The notes beneath the pieces are model-generated. The model was not told the DNA's origin and did not search any database. It saw only the letters and a list, made by a program, of their open reading frames with translations. The position numbers and the translations under genes are program-made. Of a stretch of DNA of 64,000 nucleotides, positions 41,569 to 50,967 are shown piece after piece. The stretch lies in the NCBI GenBank assembly GCA_903907905.1, contig CAIVPX010000187.1:1-64000 (forward strand). The letters run 5' to 3'. Numbering within the stretch: position 1 is the first letter of the stretch; each line of letters starts with the position of its first letter. Origin of the DNA: an uncultured bacterium. GTDB taxonomy: Bacteria; Pseudomonadota; Gammaproteobacteria; Burkholderiales; Burkholderiaceae_E.

Positions 41569-43329
41569 TCAGAGGGCCTCGGCGGCAAAGTCGGCCAGGC
41601 GCGAACGCTCGCCCCGCTGCAGGGTGATGTGCCCCGAGTGGGCCCAGCCCTTGAAGCGGTCGACCACGTAGGTGAGGCCCGACGAACCTTCGGTCAGGTA
41701 GGGCGTGTCGATCTGCGCGATATTGCCCAGGCACACCACCTTGGTACCGGGGCCGGCGCGGGTGATGAGCGTCTTCATCTGCTTGGGCGTGAGATTCTGC
41801 GCCTCATCGATGATCAGAAACTTGTTGATGAAGGTGCGGCCCCGCATGAAGGACAGTGCCTTCACCTTGATCCGTGTGCGCACCAGATCGGCCGAGGCTG
41901 ATCGCCCCCATTCGCCGGCCGATGAGTCGCCCTGAAGCAGCACCTCGAGGTTGTCTTCCAATGCACCCATCCAGGGTTGCATCTTTTCTTCCTCGGTGCC
42001 GGGCAGATAGCCGATGTCTTCTCCGACGGGGACCGTCGCGCGGGTCATGATGATTTCGGTATAGCGGCGGCCTTCGAGCACCTGGGTGAGCCCGGCGGCC
42101 AGCGCGAGCAGCGTCTTGCCGGTGCCGGCCTGGCCTAGCAGCGTGACGAAATCGATCTCCGGATCGAGCAGAAGGTTGAGCGCGAAGTTTTGTTCCCGGT
42201 TACGGGCGCCCACACCCCACACGGCATGGCGATGGTGGCCGTGGTCCTTGAGCGTTTGCAGCACGGCCGTCTTGCCGACAATTTCGCGCACCCGCGCCGC
42301 GAGCGGGGTCTCGCCTTCAAGATAAACAAACTGGTTGAGCATCAGGCGGCTGACCAGCGGGCCGCTGATCCGATAAAGGGTCGTGCCGTTCTGCTGCCAG
42401 GATTCGACACCCTTGCCGTGTCTGTCCCAGAAATCGGGCGGCAGTTCGAGCATGCCGCTGTAGAGCAGGTCGGTGTCCTCCAGGACCTGATCATTGAAGT
42501 AGTCCTCGGCTGACAGGCCCAGCGCATGCGCCTTGATGCGCATGTTGATGTCCTTGGACACCAGCACCACCTGCCGACCGCTTTCTTGCTCCTGCAAGGC
42601 CCGCACGACGCCCAGAATCTGATTGTCGGCCTTGCCCATCGGCAGGCTGGCAGGCAGCATCGACGCAAAGGACTGGGTCTGAAAGAAGAGCCGGCCCGAG
42701 GCGTCCTGGTTACCGATCGCCGCCAGCGGAAGCCCCGATTCGATGTCAGCTTTCTGGGCCGCGATCAGGGCGTCGAGCGAGCGGCTGACTTGCCGCGCAT
42801 TGCGAGAGACCTCGGACATGCCTTTCTTGTGGCCGTCGAGCTCCTCGAGCGTCATCATGGGCAGATAGACATCGTGCTCGGCGAAGCGAAAGAGGCTGCT
42901 CGGATCGTGCATCAGCACGTTGGTGTCGAGCACGAAGAGCTTTGCGGGCGGGCGGGCGCCGGACACGCTGCGGCGGGGTGCGCTGGCTGGTGCCGATGAC
43001 CTGGCTTTTGCCGGACTGACTGCTGCAACCGGTGCGCTCGAGGCGGCGAGCGGCCTACTCGACACGCTGTCGGCGAGGCGTGGCGTGCTCGTCTTGTTCG
43101 GTGCCGGCGGCGCGGCGGTCTTGGAGCGCTTGCGGCGGGTCGGCCCGGGATCGGTCGAGAGCTTGTTTTGAACTGCTGGCCCGGCCGCCTCGGAGCGGGC
43201 GGGGGGCTCCGAACTCGCGCGGCTCGGGCGATCGGCCGGCGCGGTCTTGCCGGACCTTGTCCGGCGGGCCGCCTGGCCGTCGGCAGTGATCGAGGAGGCG
43301 GGGCCGGTCGGAGGCTTGGGCAAGGGCAT
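41569..43329 (-). CDS. PhoH family ATPase with N-terminal PIN domain (PhoH2/YlaK type)
   Basis: A protein of about 586 residues: a roughly 125-residue Ala/Ser/Pro-rich disordered N-terminus; a PIN RNase-like domain (LFVLDTNVLMHDPSSLFRF; LPMMTLEELDGHKKG; VLVSKDINMRIKA); and a PhoH helicase domain with GQAGTGKTLLALA (Walker A) and FLIIDEAQNLTPKQMKTL (Walker B). PIN-PhoH proteins unwind and cleave RNA. Its stop directly abuts the dnaB stop (tail-to-tail, no spacer). GTG 43353 is an alternative start. Confidence 0.9.
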   Translation of the reverse strand: MPLPKPPTGPASSITADGQAARRTRSGKTAPADRPSRASSEPPARSEAAGPAVQNKLSTDPGPTRRKRSKTAAPPAPNKTSTPRLADSVSSRPLAASSAPVAAVSPAKARSSAPASAPRRSVSGARPPAKLFVLDTNVLMHDPSSLFRFAEHDVYLPMMTLEELDGHKKGMSEVSRNARQVSRSLDALIAAQKADIESGLPLAAIGNQDASGRLFFQTQSFASMLPASLPMGKADNQILGVVRALQEQESGRQVVLVSKDINMRIKAHALGLSAEDYFNDQVLEDTDLLYSGMLELPPDFWDRHGKGVESWQQNGTTLYRISGPLVSRLMLNQFVYLEGETPLAARVREIVGKTAVLQTLKDHGHHRHAVWGVGARNREQNFALNLLLDPEIDFVTLLGQAGTGKTLLALAAGLTQVLEGRRYTEIIMTRATVPVGEDIGYLPGTEEEKMQPWMGALEDNLEVLLQGDSSAGEWGRSASADLVRTRIKVKALSFMRGRTFINKFLIIDEAQNLTPKQMKTLITRAGPGTKVVCLGNIAQIDTPYLTEGSSGLTYVVDRFKGWAHSGHITLQRGERSRLADFAAEAL

Positions 43330-43437
43330 GGTGTGAGCCTGCTGGAATGTCACGCGAGCTGGCGGTGGCAGCCTGTCGCGAAAAGGGGCCGAGGCAGGGA
43401 GAGGCCTTGAGTCGGGCTAGGCGCTTGCTTCAGCCCG

Positions 43438-43899
43438 TCAGGCGGCGCGGACCGCGTCGAGCACGTCAGTTGCGTGCTGGGCAACCTTGACGCCGCGCCA
43501 CTCGCGCACGAGTTTTCCGGAAGCGTCGATCAGGAATGTGGAGCGCTCAATGCCTCGGACCTGCTTGCCGTACATGTTCTTGAGCTTCATGACCCCGAAG
43601 GCCTCGCACAGCGTTTCGTCGGGGTCTGAAATGAGCTCGAAGTTCAGGGCCAGCTTGCTGCGAAAGCCCTCGTGCGACCTGAGGCTGTCGCGCGATACGC
43701 CCAGGATGCTCGCCCCCGCCTCGTCGAACGCCGCTTTCAGATCACGGAAATCGCCCGCCTCGGAGGTGCAGCCGGGGGTGTTGTCCTTGGGGTAGAAATA
43801 AATGACGAGCTTACGACCCTTGAAGTCCGACAGTCGGACGGGGCCGCCCGTACTTTGCGCCGTGAAATCGGCGACTTTGACGCCAGGCTTGACGCTCAA
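43438..43899 (-). CDS. bcp: Thioredoxin-dependent peroxiredoxin (Bcp/PrxQ)
   Basis: The 153-residue peroxiredoxin reduces hydroperoxides. It has DFTAQSTGGPVRLSDFKGRKLVIYFYPKDNTPGCTSEAGDFRD with the peroxidatic Cys in PGCT; the usual resolving Cys five residues later is replaced (GCTSEAGD), which suggests a 1-Cys or atypical mechanism. TTG 43899 is preferred because AGAGG lies 7 bases upstream; an upstream ATG at 43932 would add 11 unconserved residues. Confidence 0.9.
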   Translation of the reverse strand: MSVKPGVKVADFTAQSTGGPVRLSDFKGRKLVIYFYPKDNTPGCTSEAGDFRDLKAAFDEAGASILGVSRDSLRSHEGFRSKLALNFELISDPDETLCEAFGVMKLKNMYGKQVRGIERSTFLIDASGKLVREWRGVKVAQHATDVLDAVRAA

Positions 43900-44005
43900 C
43901 TTGAAACCTCTGGAAAAGGCGAGGCTTCGCACCGGGAGTGGGCGAAGCGACGAAACAACATATCACAGCACGGCATCGGTCCGGATGACGAAGGGTTGTA
44001 TCGGC

Positions 44006-44377
44006 TCAGGTCGGCAGCAGCGCCGCGAGCACCCTGCGCCCCTCTGCCATCAGGATGTTGTAGGTGCGGCAGGCGGCCCGACTGTCCATCAGATCAACGC
44101 CGATCCGGGCCCGGGACAGGGGGACCGTGAGCCGGGGGTGAAGAAAGCGCTGGGTCGGGCCTGTGCCGACAAGCACGATTTCGGGTGCGAATGCGAGCAG
44201 GGCCTCGAATGCTGCCTCATCGAGTTGCTCGACCGACTGGGCGGCCCAGGGCCTGACCGGCCCCTCCGGCATCAGCAGGACCGGGCCGCCATGGCGCTCC
44301 CGGTTGATCTCGATGAATCCCGGGCCATAGGCGGTGACTGTGTTGAGCGACGGAACGGCGTCGGCGTGCAGTTTCAA
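44006..44377 (-). CDS. Mth938-like domain protein (DUF498)
   Basis: The 123-residue single-domain protein has YGPGFIEINRERHGGPVLLMPEGPVRPWAAQSVEQLDEAAFEALLAFAPEIVLVGTGPTQRF and GVDLMDSRAACRTYNILMAEGRRVLAALL, matching the Mth938/NDUFAF3-like family. Human NDUFAF3 assists complex I assembly; the bacterial role is unknown. It diverges from the aminotransferase gene across 178 bases. Confidence 0.9.
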   Translation of the reverse strand: MKLHADAVPSLNTVTAYGPGFIEINRERHGGPVLLMPEGPVRPWAAQSVEQLDEAAFEALLAFAPEIVLVGTGPTQRFLHPRLTVPLSRARIGVDLMDSRAACRTYNILMAEGRRVLAALLPT

Positions 44378-44555
44378 GGGCTCTCTCTCGCGTAGACGGG
44401 TGGGCGGCGATCAGAGCGACCGCCCGAGGGTTTTGCCGGTGGGAACAGGGCGCGCTATGCCAAGGGCAAACCATTGAAAATGTTACAGTATCAGGTTGTG
44501 CCAATCCTGTTCGGTAGGGCTCTTCCCCGGGTCCGCGCCCTCCGGCTCCACCACG

Positions 44556-45779
44556 ATGAAAACCATCCAGAAATCCGCCAAGCTGGCCAATGTCTGCTAC
44601 GACATCCGCGGGCCGGTCATGGCGCGCGCGCGCACCCTCGAGGAAGAGGGCAACCGCATCATCAAGCTCAACATCGGCAACCTCGCTCCCTTCGGCTTCG
44701 AGGCGCCCGACGAGGTGGTTCGTGACGTCGTGATCAACCTGCCCAACGCGTCGGGGTACTCCGACTCGCGTGGGCTGTTCGCGGCGCGCAAGGCCATCAT
44801 GCAGTACGCGCAGACCAAGAACATCCGTGGCGTGCAGCTTGACGACATCATCACCGGCAACGGTTGCTCCGAACTCATCGTCATGGCCATGCAGGCGCTG
44901 CTCGACAGCGGCGATGAAGTGCTGGTGCCTGCCCCCGACTATCCGCTCTGGACGGCCGCGGTCAGCCTGGCAGGCGGCACGCCCCGGCACTATCTGTGCG
45001 ACGAGGGCAGTGGCTGGTTGCCGGCGCTCGATGATATCGAGCGCAAGATCACCCCCCGCACCCGCGCCATCGTCATCATCAACCCCAACAATCCGACCGG
45101 GGCGCTTTACCCGGACGACATGTTGCGGGCGCTGGTCGAGATGGCCCGTCGTCATGACCTGATCGTGTTCGCCGACGAGATCTACGACAAGATGATCTAC
45201 GACGGCAAGCGGCATACCTCGATCGCCTCGCTAGCGGACGACCTGCTCTTCATCAGCTTCAACGGGCTGTCCAAGAACTACCGCGCCTGCGGTTATCGCG
45301 CCGGCTGGATGATCATTTCGGGCAACAAGCGGCGGGCCGCCGACTACATTGAGGGTCTCAATATCCTCGCGACCATGAGGCTGTGCTCGAATGTGCCCGG
45401 CCAGTTCGCCATCCAGACCGCCCTGGGCGGACGGCAAAGCATCGATGATCTGGTGATGCCGGGCGGCCGACTGCACAAGCAGCGCGATCTCGCCTGGGGG
45501 CTCATCACTCAGCTGCCTGGGGTGAGTTGCGTCAAGCCCGAGGCCGCGCTGTACCTCTTCCCGCGACTCGATCCGAAGGTGTACCCGATCGCCGATGACC
45601 AGCAGTTCATTCTCGAACTGCTCGAGGAGCAGCACGTGCTGGTCGTGCAGGGCTCAGGCTTCAACTGGCCCGAAAACGACCACCTGCGCATCGTCTTTTT
45701 GCCGAACACCGATGATCTGCAGGACGCGGTCGGTCGCTTTGGCCGGTTTCTAGAGGGCTATCGCCGGAGGCACGCCTGA
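44556..45779 (+). CDS. PLP-dependent class I/II aminotransferase (AlaA-like)
   Basis: The 407-residue aminotransferase resembles glutamate-pyruvate transaminase AlaA. It has KLNIGNLAPFGFEAPDEV, the PLP pocket ITGNGCSELI, VIINPNNPTGALYP, FADEIYDKMIYDG and the Schiff-base Lys in FNGLSKNYRACGYRAGWM. It lies 1 base before hom, and the aminotransferase-hom-thrC order is familiar in Burkholderiales. ATG 44556 gives the family N-terminus. Confidence 0.92.
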   Translation: MKTIQKSAKLANVCYDIRGPVMARARTLEEEGNRIIKLNIGNLAPFGFEAPDEVVRDVVINLPNASGYSDSRGLFAARKAIMQYAQTKNIRGVQLDDIITGNGCSELIVMAMQALLDSGDEVLVPAPDYPLWTAAVSLAGGTPRHYLCDEGSGWLPALDDIERKITPRTRAIVIINPNNPTGALYPDDMLRALVEMARRHDLIVFADEIYDKMIYDGKRHTSIASLADDLLFISFNGLSKNYRACGYRAGWMIISGNKRRAADYIEGLNILATMRLCSNVPGQFAIQTALGGRQSIDDLVMPGGRLHKQRDLAWGLITQLPGVSCVKPEAALYLFPRLDPKVYPIADDQQFILELLEEQHVLVVQGSGFNWPENDHLRIVFLPNTDDLQDAVGRFGRFLEGYRRRHA

Positions 45780-45780
45780 A

Positions 45781-47112
45781 ATGAGCAGTCAAGCAATTCG
45801 AGTCGGGCTCCTGGGCATCGGTACCGTGGGCAGTGGTGCCTTCACGGTGCTCAAGCGCAACCAGGCAGAAATCATGCGCCGCGCCGGGCGCGGCATCGAG
45901 ATCACGCACGTGGCCGATCTGGATGTGGCGCGTGCGCGTGCCATCGTAGGCGAGGGCGTTGAGGTGGTGGCCGACGGCTTCGAGCTGGTGCGCCATCCCG
46001 ACATCGATGTGATCATCGAGCTGATCGGCGGCTACGGCATTGCCCGACAGCTGGTGCTCGAGGCCATCGAACATGGCAAGCATGTGGTCACCGCCAACAA
46101 GGCCCTGCTCGCCACCCACGGCAACGAGATCTTTCGGGCGGCCTCGCGTCGCGGCGTGATGGTGGCCTTCGAGGCGGCGGTGGCCGGCGGTATTCCAATC
46201 ATCAAGGCCTTGCGCGAAGGGCTCACCGCCAATCGCATCGATTGGATTGCCGGCATCATCAATGGCACCACCAATTTCATTCTTTCCGAGATGCGCGAAA
46301 AGGCGCTGCCCTTTGCCAGCGTGCTCGCCGAGGCGCAGCGTCTGGGCTATGCCGAGGCCGATCCCACCTTTGACATCGAAGGGGTGGATGCCGCGCACAA
46401 AGCCACCATTCTGGCCGCGATCGCCTTTGGCGTGCCCATGCAGTTCGAACGCTGTCATGTCGAGGGCATCACGTCGCTGCAGAGCGAGGACATCCGCTAC
46501 GCCGAGCAGCTCGGCTATCGGATCAAGCTGCTGGGGATCGCCCGGCGCCGCGAGCTTGCGGACGGCTCCGGCGGCATCGAGCTGCGCGTGCACCCGACGC
46601 TGATTCCGTCACGTCGTCTCATCGCCAGCGTCGAGGGCGCCATGAATGCCGTGTGGGTCAAGGGCGATGCCATTGGTCACACCATGTACTACGGCAAGGG
46701 CGCGGGCGCCGAGCCCACCGCCAGCGCGGTAGTGGCCGATCTGGTCGACATCACCCGCATGTTCACGTCCGACCCTGGCAACCGCGTTCCGCATCTCGCC
46801 TTCCAGCCCGACGCGCTGTCCGACATCCGCATCCTGCCGATCGATGAAATCGAGTCGGCGTACTACCTGCGCATGCGGGTGGCCGATGAGCCGGGGGTGC
46901 TGGCCGATGTCACCCGCATCCTGGCCGACTCGCGCATTTCAATCGACGCGGCCCTGCAGCGTGAGGCGGGTGAGGGCGAAAATCAGACCGACTTCATTTT
47001 GCTCACGCATCGAGCGATCGAGGGCCGCGTCGACGCAGCCATGGCACGGATCGAGGCCTTGCCGACGGTCTTGTCCAAGGTGGTGCGCCTGCGCATGGAA
47101 GAACTCTCGTGA
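45781..47112 (+). CDS. hom: Homoserine dehydrogenase
   Basis: The 443-residue NAD(P)-dependent enzyme reduces aspartate semialdehyde to homoserine for threonine and methionine. The Rossmann motif GLLGIGTVGSGAFTVL is followed by VTANKALLATHG, the substrate-binding NGTTNFILSEM and a C-terminal ACT domain (YYLRMRVADEPGVLADVTRILAD) that usually mediates threonine feedback. The stop overlaps the thrC GTG (47109), indicating coupling. Confidence 0.97.
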   Translation: MSSQAIRVGLLGIGTVGSGAFTVLKRNQAEIMRRAGRGIEITHVADLDVARARAIVGEGVEVVADGFELVRHPDIDVIIELIGGYGIARQLVLEAIEHGKHVVTANKALLATHGNEIFRAASRRGVMVAFEAAVAGGIPIIKALREGLTANRIDWIAGIINGTTNFILSEMREKALPFASVLAEAQRLGYAEADPTFDIEGVDAAHKATILAAIAFGVPMQFERCHVEGITSLQSEDIRYAEQLGYRIKLLGIARRRELADGSGGIELRVHPTLIPSRRLIASVEGAMNAVWVKGDAIGHTMYYGKGAGAEPTASAVVADLVDITRMFTSDPGNRVPHLAFQPDALSDIRILPIDEIESAYYLRMRVADEPGVLADVTRILADSRISIDAALQREAGEGENQTDFILLTHRAIEGRVDAAMARIEALPTVLSKVVRLRMEELS

Positions 47113-48530
47113 ACTATCTCTCCACTCGCGGTGGCATGCCGCCTGCGCGCTTTTGCGACATTCTTCTGGGTGGGCTTGCCCCCGACGGCGGGTTGGTGAT
47201 GCCCGAGCGCTACCCGCAGGTCGATGCCGACACACTTGCGGCCTGGCGCAATTTGCCCTACCCCGAACTGGCCTTCGAGATCGTCCGTCTCTATGCCGAC
47301 GACATTGCGCCAGACGACCTGCGCGCGATGACGGCGGCAGCCTACAGCGCCGAGGTGTTCGGCAGCACCGAGGTCACCCCGCTCAGTTCGCTGGGTGAGG
47401 GGCTGCATCTGCTGCATCTGTCCAACGGGCCAACCCTGGCCTTCAAGGACATCGCGATGCAGTTGCTGGGCCGCCTGTTCGAGCACGTGCTGGCGCGCGA
47501 TGCCCGCGAGCTCAACATTCTGGGCGCCACCTCCGGTGACACAGGGAGCGCCGCCGAGTACGCGATGCGCGGGCGACGTGGCGTGCGCGTGTTCATGCTT
47601 TCGCCCTACGGGCGCATGAGCCCGTTTCAGGCTGCCCAGATGTATTCGCTGGCTGACCCCAACATTTACAACATCGCCGTACCTGGCGTGTTCGATGATG
47701 CGCAGGACATGGTCAAGGCGGTGTCCAACGATCTGGCCTTCAAGAACCGCTTTGCCATCGGCACCGTCAACTCCATCAACTGGGCGCGCGTGGTGGCGCA
47801 GGTGGTCTATTACTTCAAGGGCTATTTCGCAGCGACCCGCGCCAATGACCAGCGGGTTTCGTTCACCGTTCCCTCAGGCAACTTCGGCAACGTGTTGGCG
47901 GGGCACATCGCCCGGTAGATGGGCTTGCCCATTTCCCGCCTGGTGGTCGCCACCAACGAGAACAATGTGCTCGACGAATTTTTCCGCAGCGGCCGCTACC
48001 GGGTGCGCCGATCGACGGAAACCTATCAGACGAGCAGTCCGTCCATGGACATCAGCAAGGCCTCCAACTTCGAGCGCTTCGTCTACGACCTCATGGGCCA
48101 GGATGGCGCTCGCGTCGCGGCCCTCTGGCGCGAGGTCGATACCCGGGGGGAGTTCGACCTGGGAGGCTCGGCCGAGTTTGCGCAGATCGAGCGCTACGGT
48201 TTTCGCTCAGGGTGCAGCACCCATGCCAACCGGCTCGACACCATTCGTGCCACGGCGGCCGATCATGGCGTTGTGGTTGACACGCACACCGCTGACGGTC
48301 TGTATGTCTCTCGAGACTGGCGTGAGCCCGGGGTGCCGATGATCTGTCTTGAGACGGCTTTACCTGCCAAGTTCGAGTCGACCATCCGCGAGGCGCTCGG
48401 CCGTGATGCGCCTCGCCCCGCGGGGTTCGAGGGGATCGAGTCGCGGGCCCAGCGCTTTGCGGTCATGCCGGCTGACGTCTCGCTGCTCAAGCAGTACATC
48501 GCGGCGCGCTGCCCCGCCCGCCGGGCTTGA
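47109..48530 (+). pseudogene. thrC: Threonine synthase interrupted by an in-frame TAG
   Basis: Two consecutive segments in the same frame together cover a full threonine synthase (474 codons including the internal TAG): MNYLSTRGGMPPARFCDILLGGLAPDGGLVMPE, the PLP-Lys motif PTLAFKDIAMQ, GATSGDTGSAAEYA, FTVPSGNFGNVLAGHIAR, then TAG (47916-47918), then MGLPISRLVVATNENNVLDEFF to the normal C-terminus. No frameshift is involved. A single C-to-T change from CAG would explain it. The ATG at 47919 directly follows the stop, so reinitiation could yield a split protein. Otherwise the cell lacks ThrC, or the base is a sequencing error. Confidence 0.93.
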
Positions 48531-48537
48531 TGCGGCC

Positions 48538-49476
48538 GTGTCGAGTCGCGCCATCACCTGGCAGCAGGCGCTGCTGCTGGTCGCCACGTCGGTAAGCTTT
48601 GCGTCGTCGGTCGTGCTCAACAAGCTGCTCATTGTCGTGCTGCCGCCCATCACGCTGGCGGGGGCTCGAGCGCTGTTGGCCGTGCCCTTTTGCCTGCTGG
48701 CGATGCGACTGATGGCTCGGCCGCTGCCGAAGGCGTCTGCCGACCGCGTGGCCATTGCCCTCGCATCGCTGGGCATCATCGTGGTGCCCTATGTTGCGGT
48801 GGCTATTGGCCAGCAGACGATCGCCAGCGGCGTCTCGGGCATCCTGTATTCGGTCACGCCGCTTGTCACGCTGCTGTTGGGCTGGCTGTTTCTGCGCGAC
48901 GAACCGCTTCGCTGGGACCGCTTGCTGGGCATCCTCATTGGCATGGCGGGTGTCGTGGCGGTCATCGGGCCCTCAATGTTGGGTGGGCTGGGCGAGCACG
49001 CCGTCGCCGAACTCATCACGCTGTGCGGGCCCACCGCGTATGCCGCCGCTATGGTGGTGATGCGTCGGGCCCGGCATATCGATCCGGTCGCGCTCACGGG
49101 CGGTGCCTTCGTATTCGCGGCCATCATTCTGGTGCCGCTGGCCTGGTGGGTCGAGGGCGCGCCCCTCGGACAACTCGACCTGCCCTCAGTCGCACTGCTG
49201 ACGGCCATGGCGGTCTTTGGCACCATCGCCCCAGCGGTGCTGAATTACATGCTGGTGCAGCAGGTGGGCGCAACCCGCGCGGCGATTGCGATGTTCCTCA
49301 TGCCGGTGATCGTCGTGCTGGCCGGGTGGCTGTTTCTGGATGAGCGACTGGGTCTCAATGCGCTGGCGGGTCTCGCACTCATTCTCGCGGGCAGCGTGCT
49401 GGTCACCGTGGGGGTGCGAGCGACACCACGGGTTGAATCTGGCTCCAGGGTGGCGGTTTCAGGCGGAGAGCGATGA
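48538..49476 (+). CDS. DMT superfamily (EamA) transporter
   Basis: The 312-residue protein has ten predicted membrane helices in two EamA repeats (ITLAGARALLAVPFCLLAMRL; TPLVTLLLGWLFLRDEPLRWDRLLGILIGMAGVV; MFLMPVIVVLAGWLFLDERLGLNALAGLALILAG). Substrate unknown. GTG 48538 begins 8 bases after the thrC stop, and its end overlaps moeA. It separates thrC from moeA, which are adjacent in many Burkholderiales. It is only distantly similar to the exporter at 9219. Confidence 0.88.
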   Translation: MSSRAITWQQALLLVATSVSFASSVVLNKLLIVVLPPITLAGARALLAVPFCLLAMRLMARPLPKASADRVAIALASLGIIVVPYVAVAIGQQTIASGVSGILYSVTPLVTLLLGWLFLRDEPLRWDRLLGILIGMAGVVAVIGPSMLGGLGEHAVAELITLCGPTAYAAAMVVMRRARHIDPVALTGGAFVFAAIILVPLAWWVEGAPLGQLDLPSVALLTAMAVFGTIAPAVLNYMLVQQVGATRAAIAMFLMPVIVVLAGWLFLDERLGLNALAGLALILAGSVLVTVGVRATPRVESGSRVAVSGGER

Positions 49477-50705
49477 TGAGTACCAAAGCACCCATGTTGT
49501 CCTTCGATGAGGCGCTGTCCTCCCTGCTGGCAGCGGCCCGTCCGGTCGAGGCCAGCGAGGAACTCCCTACGCTTGAGGCCTGTGGCCGGGTGCTCGCGCA
49601 GGATCTGAAATCGGCGCTGGATGTACCGCCGATGGACAATACCCAGATGGATGGCTACGCAGTGCGGGTGGCCGATCTTGGCGGGGCGTCCGGTGCGCGC
49701 CTGCGGGTGGGGCAGCGGATCGCGGCCGGGCAGGTGGGACAGCCGCTCGAGCCCGGGACCGTTGCGAGAATTTTCACGGGGGCTGCCATTCCACCGGGTG
49801 CAGATGCGGTGGTCATGCAGGAGTCGGTTCAGGCCGATGGGGATCATGTCCGGGTCGATCATCTGCCCGAGCCGGGCGAGTGGATTCGTCGTCAGGGTGA
49901 GGACATCGCTCGGGGTGGCATCATTCTCTCTGCGGGAACGCGAATCACCCCTCAGGCGGCGGGTCTGGCCGCCTCGGTGGGTCTGGCCAGCATGCGGGTC
50001 CATCGCCGTCTGAGGGTGGCATGCTTTTTCACCGGCGATGAACTCACTATGCCAGGCGAAGCGCTGCGGCCCGGGGGTATCTACAACAGCAACCGCTTCG
50101 TGCTGCACGGGTTGCTCAAGGGGCTCGGATGCGAGGTGAATGATCTGGGCATCGTGCCCGATTCGCTCTCGGCCACCCGGGATGCGCTGCGCCGGGCGGC
50201 CGCTTCGAGCGACCTGATCCTCACCTCCGGGGGGGTCTCTGTTGGCGAGGAGGATCACGTCAAGCCGGCGGTCGAGGCTGAGGGTGAACTCAAGCTCTGG
50301 CAGATTGCGATGAAGCCGGGCAAGCCGCTGGCTTTCGGCAGCGTGCGACGCGAGTCGGGCGGCAATGCCTTTTTTGTCGGTTTGCCGGGTAATCCAGTCT
50401 CCAGTTTCGTCACCTTCCTGATGATGGTGCGGCCCTTTGTGCTCACCTTGCAGGGTGCTCGCGATTGCTTGCCCACGTCGTTCGCCATGAGGGCCGATTT
50501 CAACTGGCCCAAGCCCGATCGACGACGCGAGTTTCTGCGCGCGAGCATCAACGCCCAGGGCGGGCTGGACCTGTTCTCCAACCAGGGATCGGCGGTGCTG
50601 ACGTCCACCGTACGCGGCGAGGGGCTGATCGACAACCCTGCGGGCCATGCAATTGCAGCAGGTGATGCGGTTCGCTTCATTCCTTTTTCGGCACTGGGCG
50701 CATGA
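49473..50705 (+). CDS. moeA: Molybdopterin molybdenumtransferase MoeA
   Basis: The 410-residue enzyme inserts molybdate into adenylylated molybdopterin. It has the MoeA N-terminal region with PPMDNTQMDGYAVR, IFTGAAIPPGADAVVMQE, then the MoCF_biosynth domain with ACFFTGDEL, DLILTSGGVSVGEEDHVK and FVGLPGNPVSSFVTF, and the C-terminal MoeA_C. The start ATGATG overlaps the transporter stop and the end overlaps moaD. Confidence 0.96.
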   Translation: MMSTKAPMLSFDEALSSLLAAARPVEASEELPTLEACGRVLAQDLKSALDVPPMDNTQMDGYAVRVADLGGASGARLRVGQRIAAGQVGQPLEPGTVARIFTGAAIPPGADAVVMQESVQADGDHVRVDHLPEPGEWIRRQGEDIARGGIILSAGTRITPQAAGLAASVGLASMRVHRRLRVACFFTGDELTMPGEALRPGGIYNSNRFVLHGLLKGLGCEVNDLGIVPDSLSATRDALRRAAASSDLILTSGGVSVGEEDHVKPAVEAEGELKLWQIAMKPGKPLAFGSVRRESGGNAFFVGLPGNPVSSFVTFLMMVRPFVLTLQGARDCLPTSFAMRADFNWPKPDRRREFLRASINAQGGLDLFSNQGSAVLTSTVRGEGLIDNPAGHAIAAGDAVRFIPFSALGA

Positions 50706-50959
50706 AGATCACCATTCTTTATTTCGCATCCTTGCGCGAGTCGCTCGGCTGCGATCGCGAAGAACCCGAGTTGCCTGATTCGGTACAGAACGCGGCCCAG
50801 CTTCGTGTCTGGCTGCGGAGCCGCGGCGGGGCCTGGGCAGAGCTGTTGGCGGAGGGCCGCGCGGTTCGGGTGGCGGTCAACAAGCGCATGGCGCAGGCCG
50901 ACACGTCGCTGAGCCCCGGGGCCGAGGTGGCTTTTTTTCCGCCCGTCACGGGAGGCTAG
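50702..50959 (+). CDS. moaD: Molybdopterin synthase sulfur carrier subunit
   Basis: The 85-residue ubiquitin-like protein begins MKITILYFASLRESLG and ends FFPPVTGG; the terminal Gly-Gly is activated as thiocarboxylate for molybdopterin synthesis. It overlaps moeA by 4 bases and precedes its partner moaE by 8 bases. Confidence 0.96.
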   Translation: MKITILYFASLRESLGCDREEPELPDSVQNAAQLRVWLRSRGGAWAELLAEGRAVRVAVNKRMAQADTSLSPGAEVAFFPPVTGG

Positions 50960-50967
50960 GTTCGATC

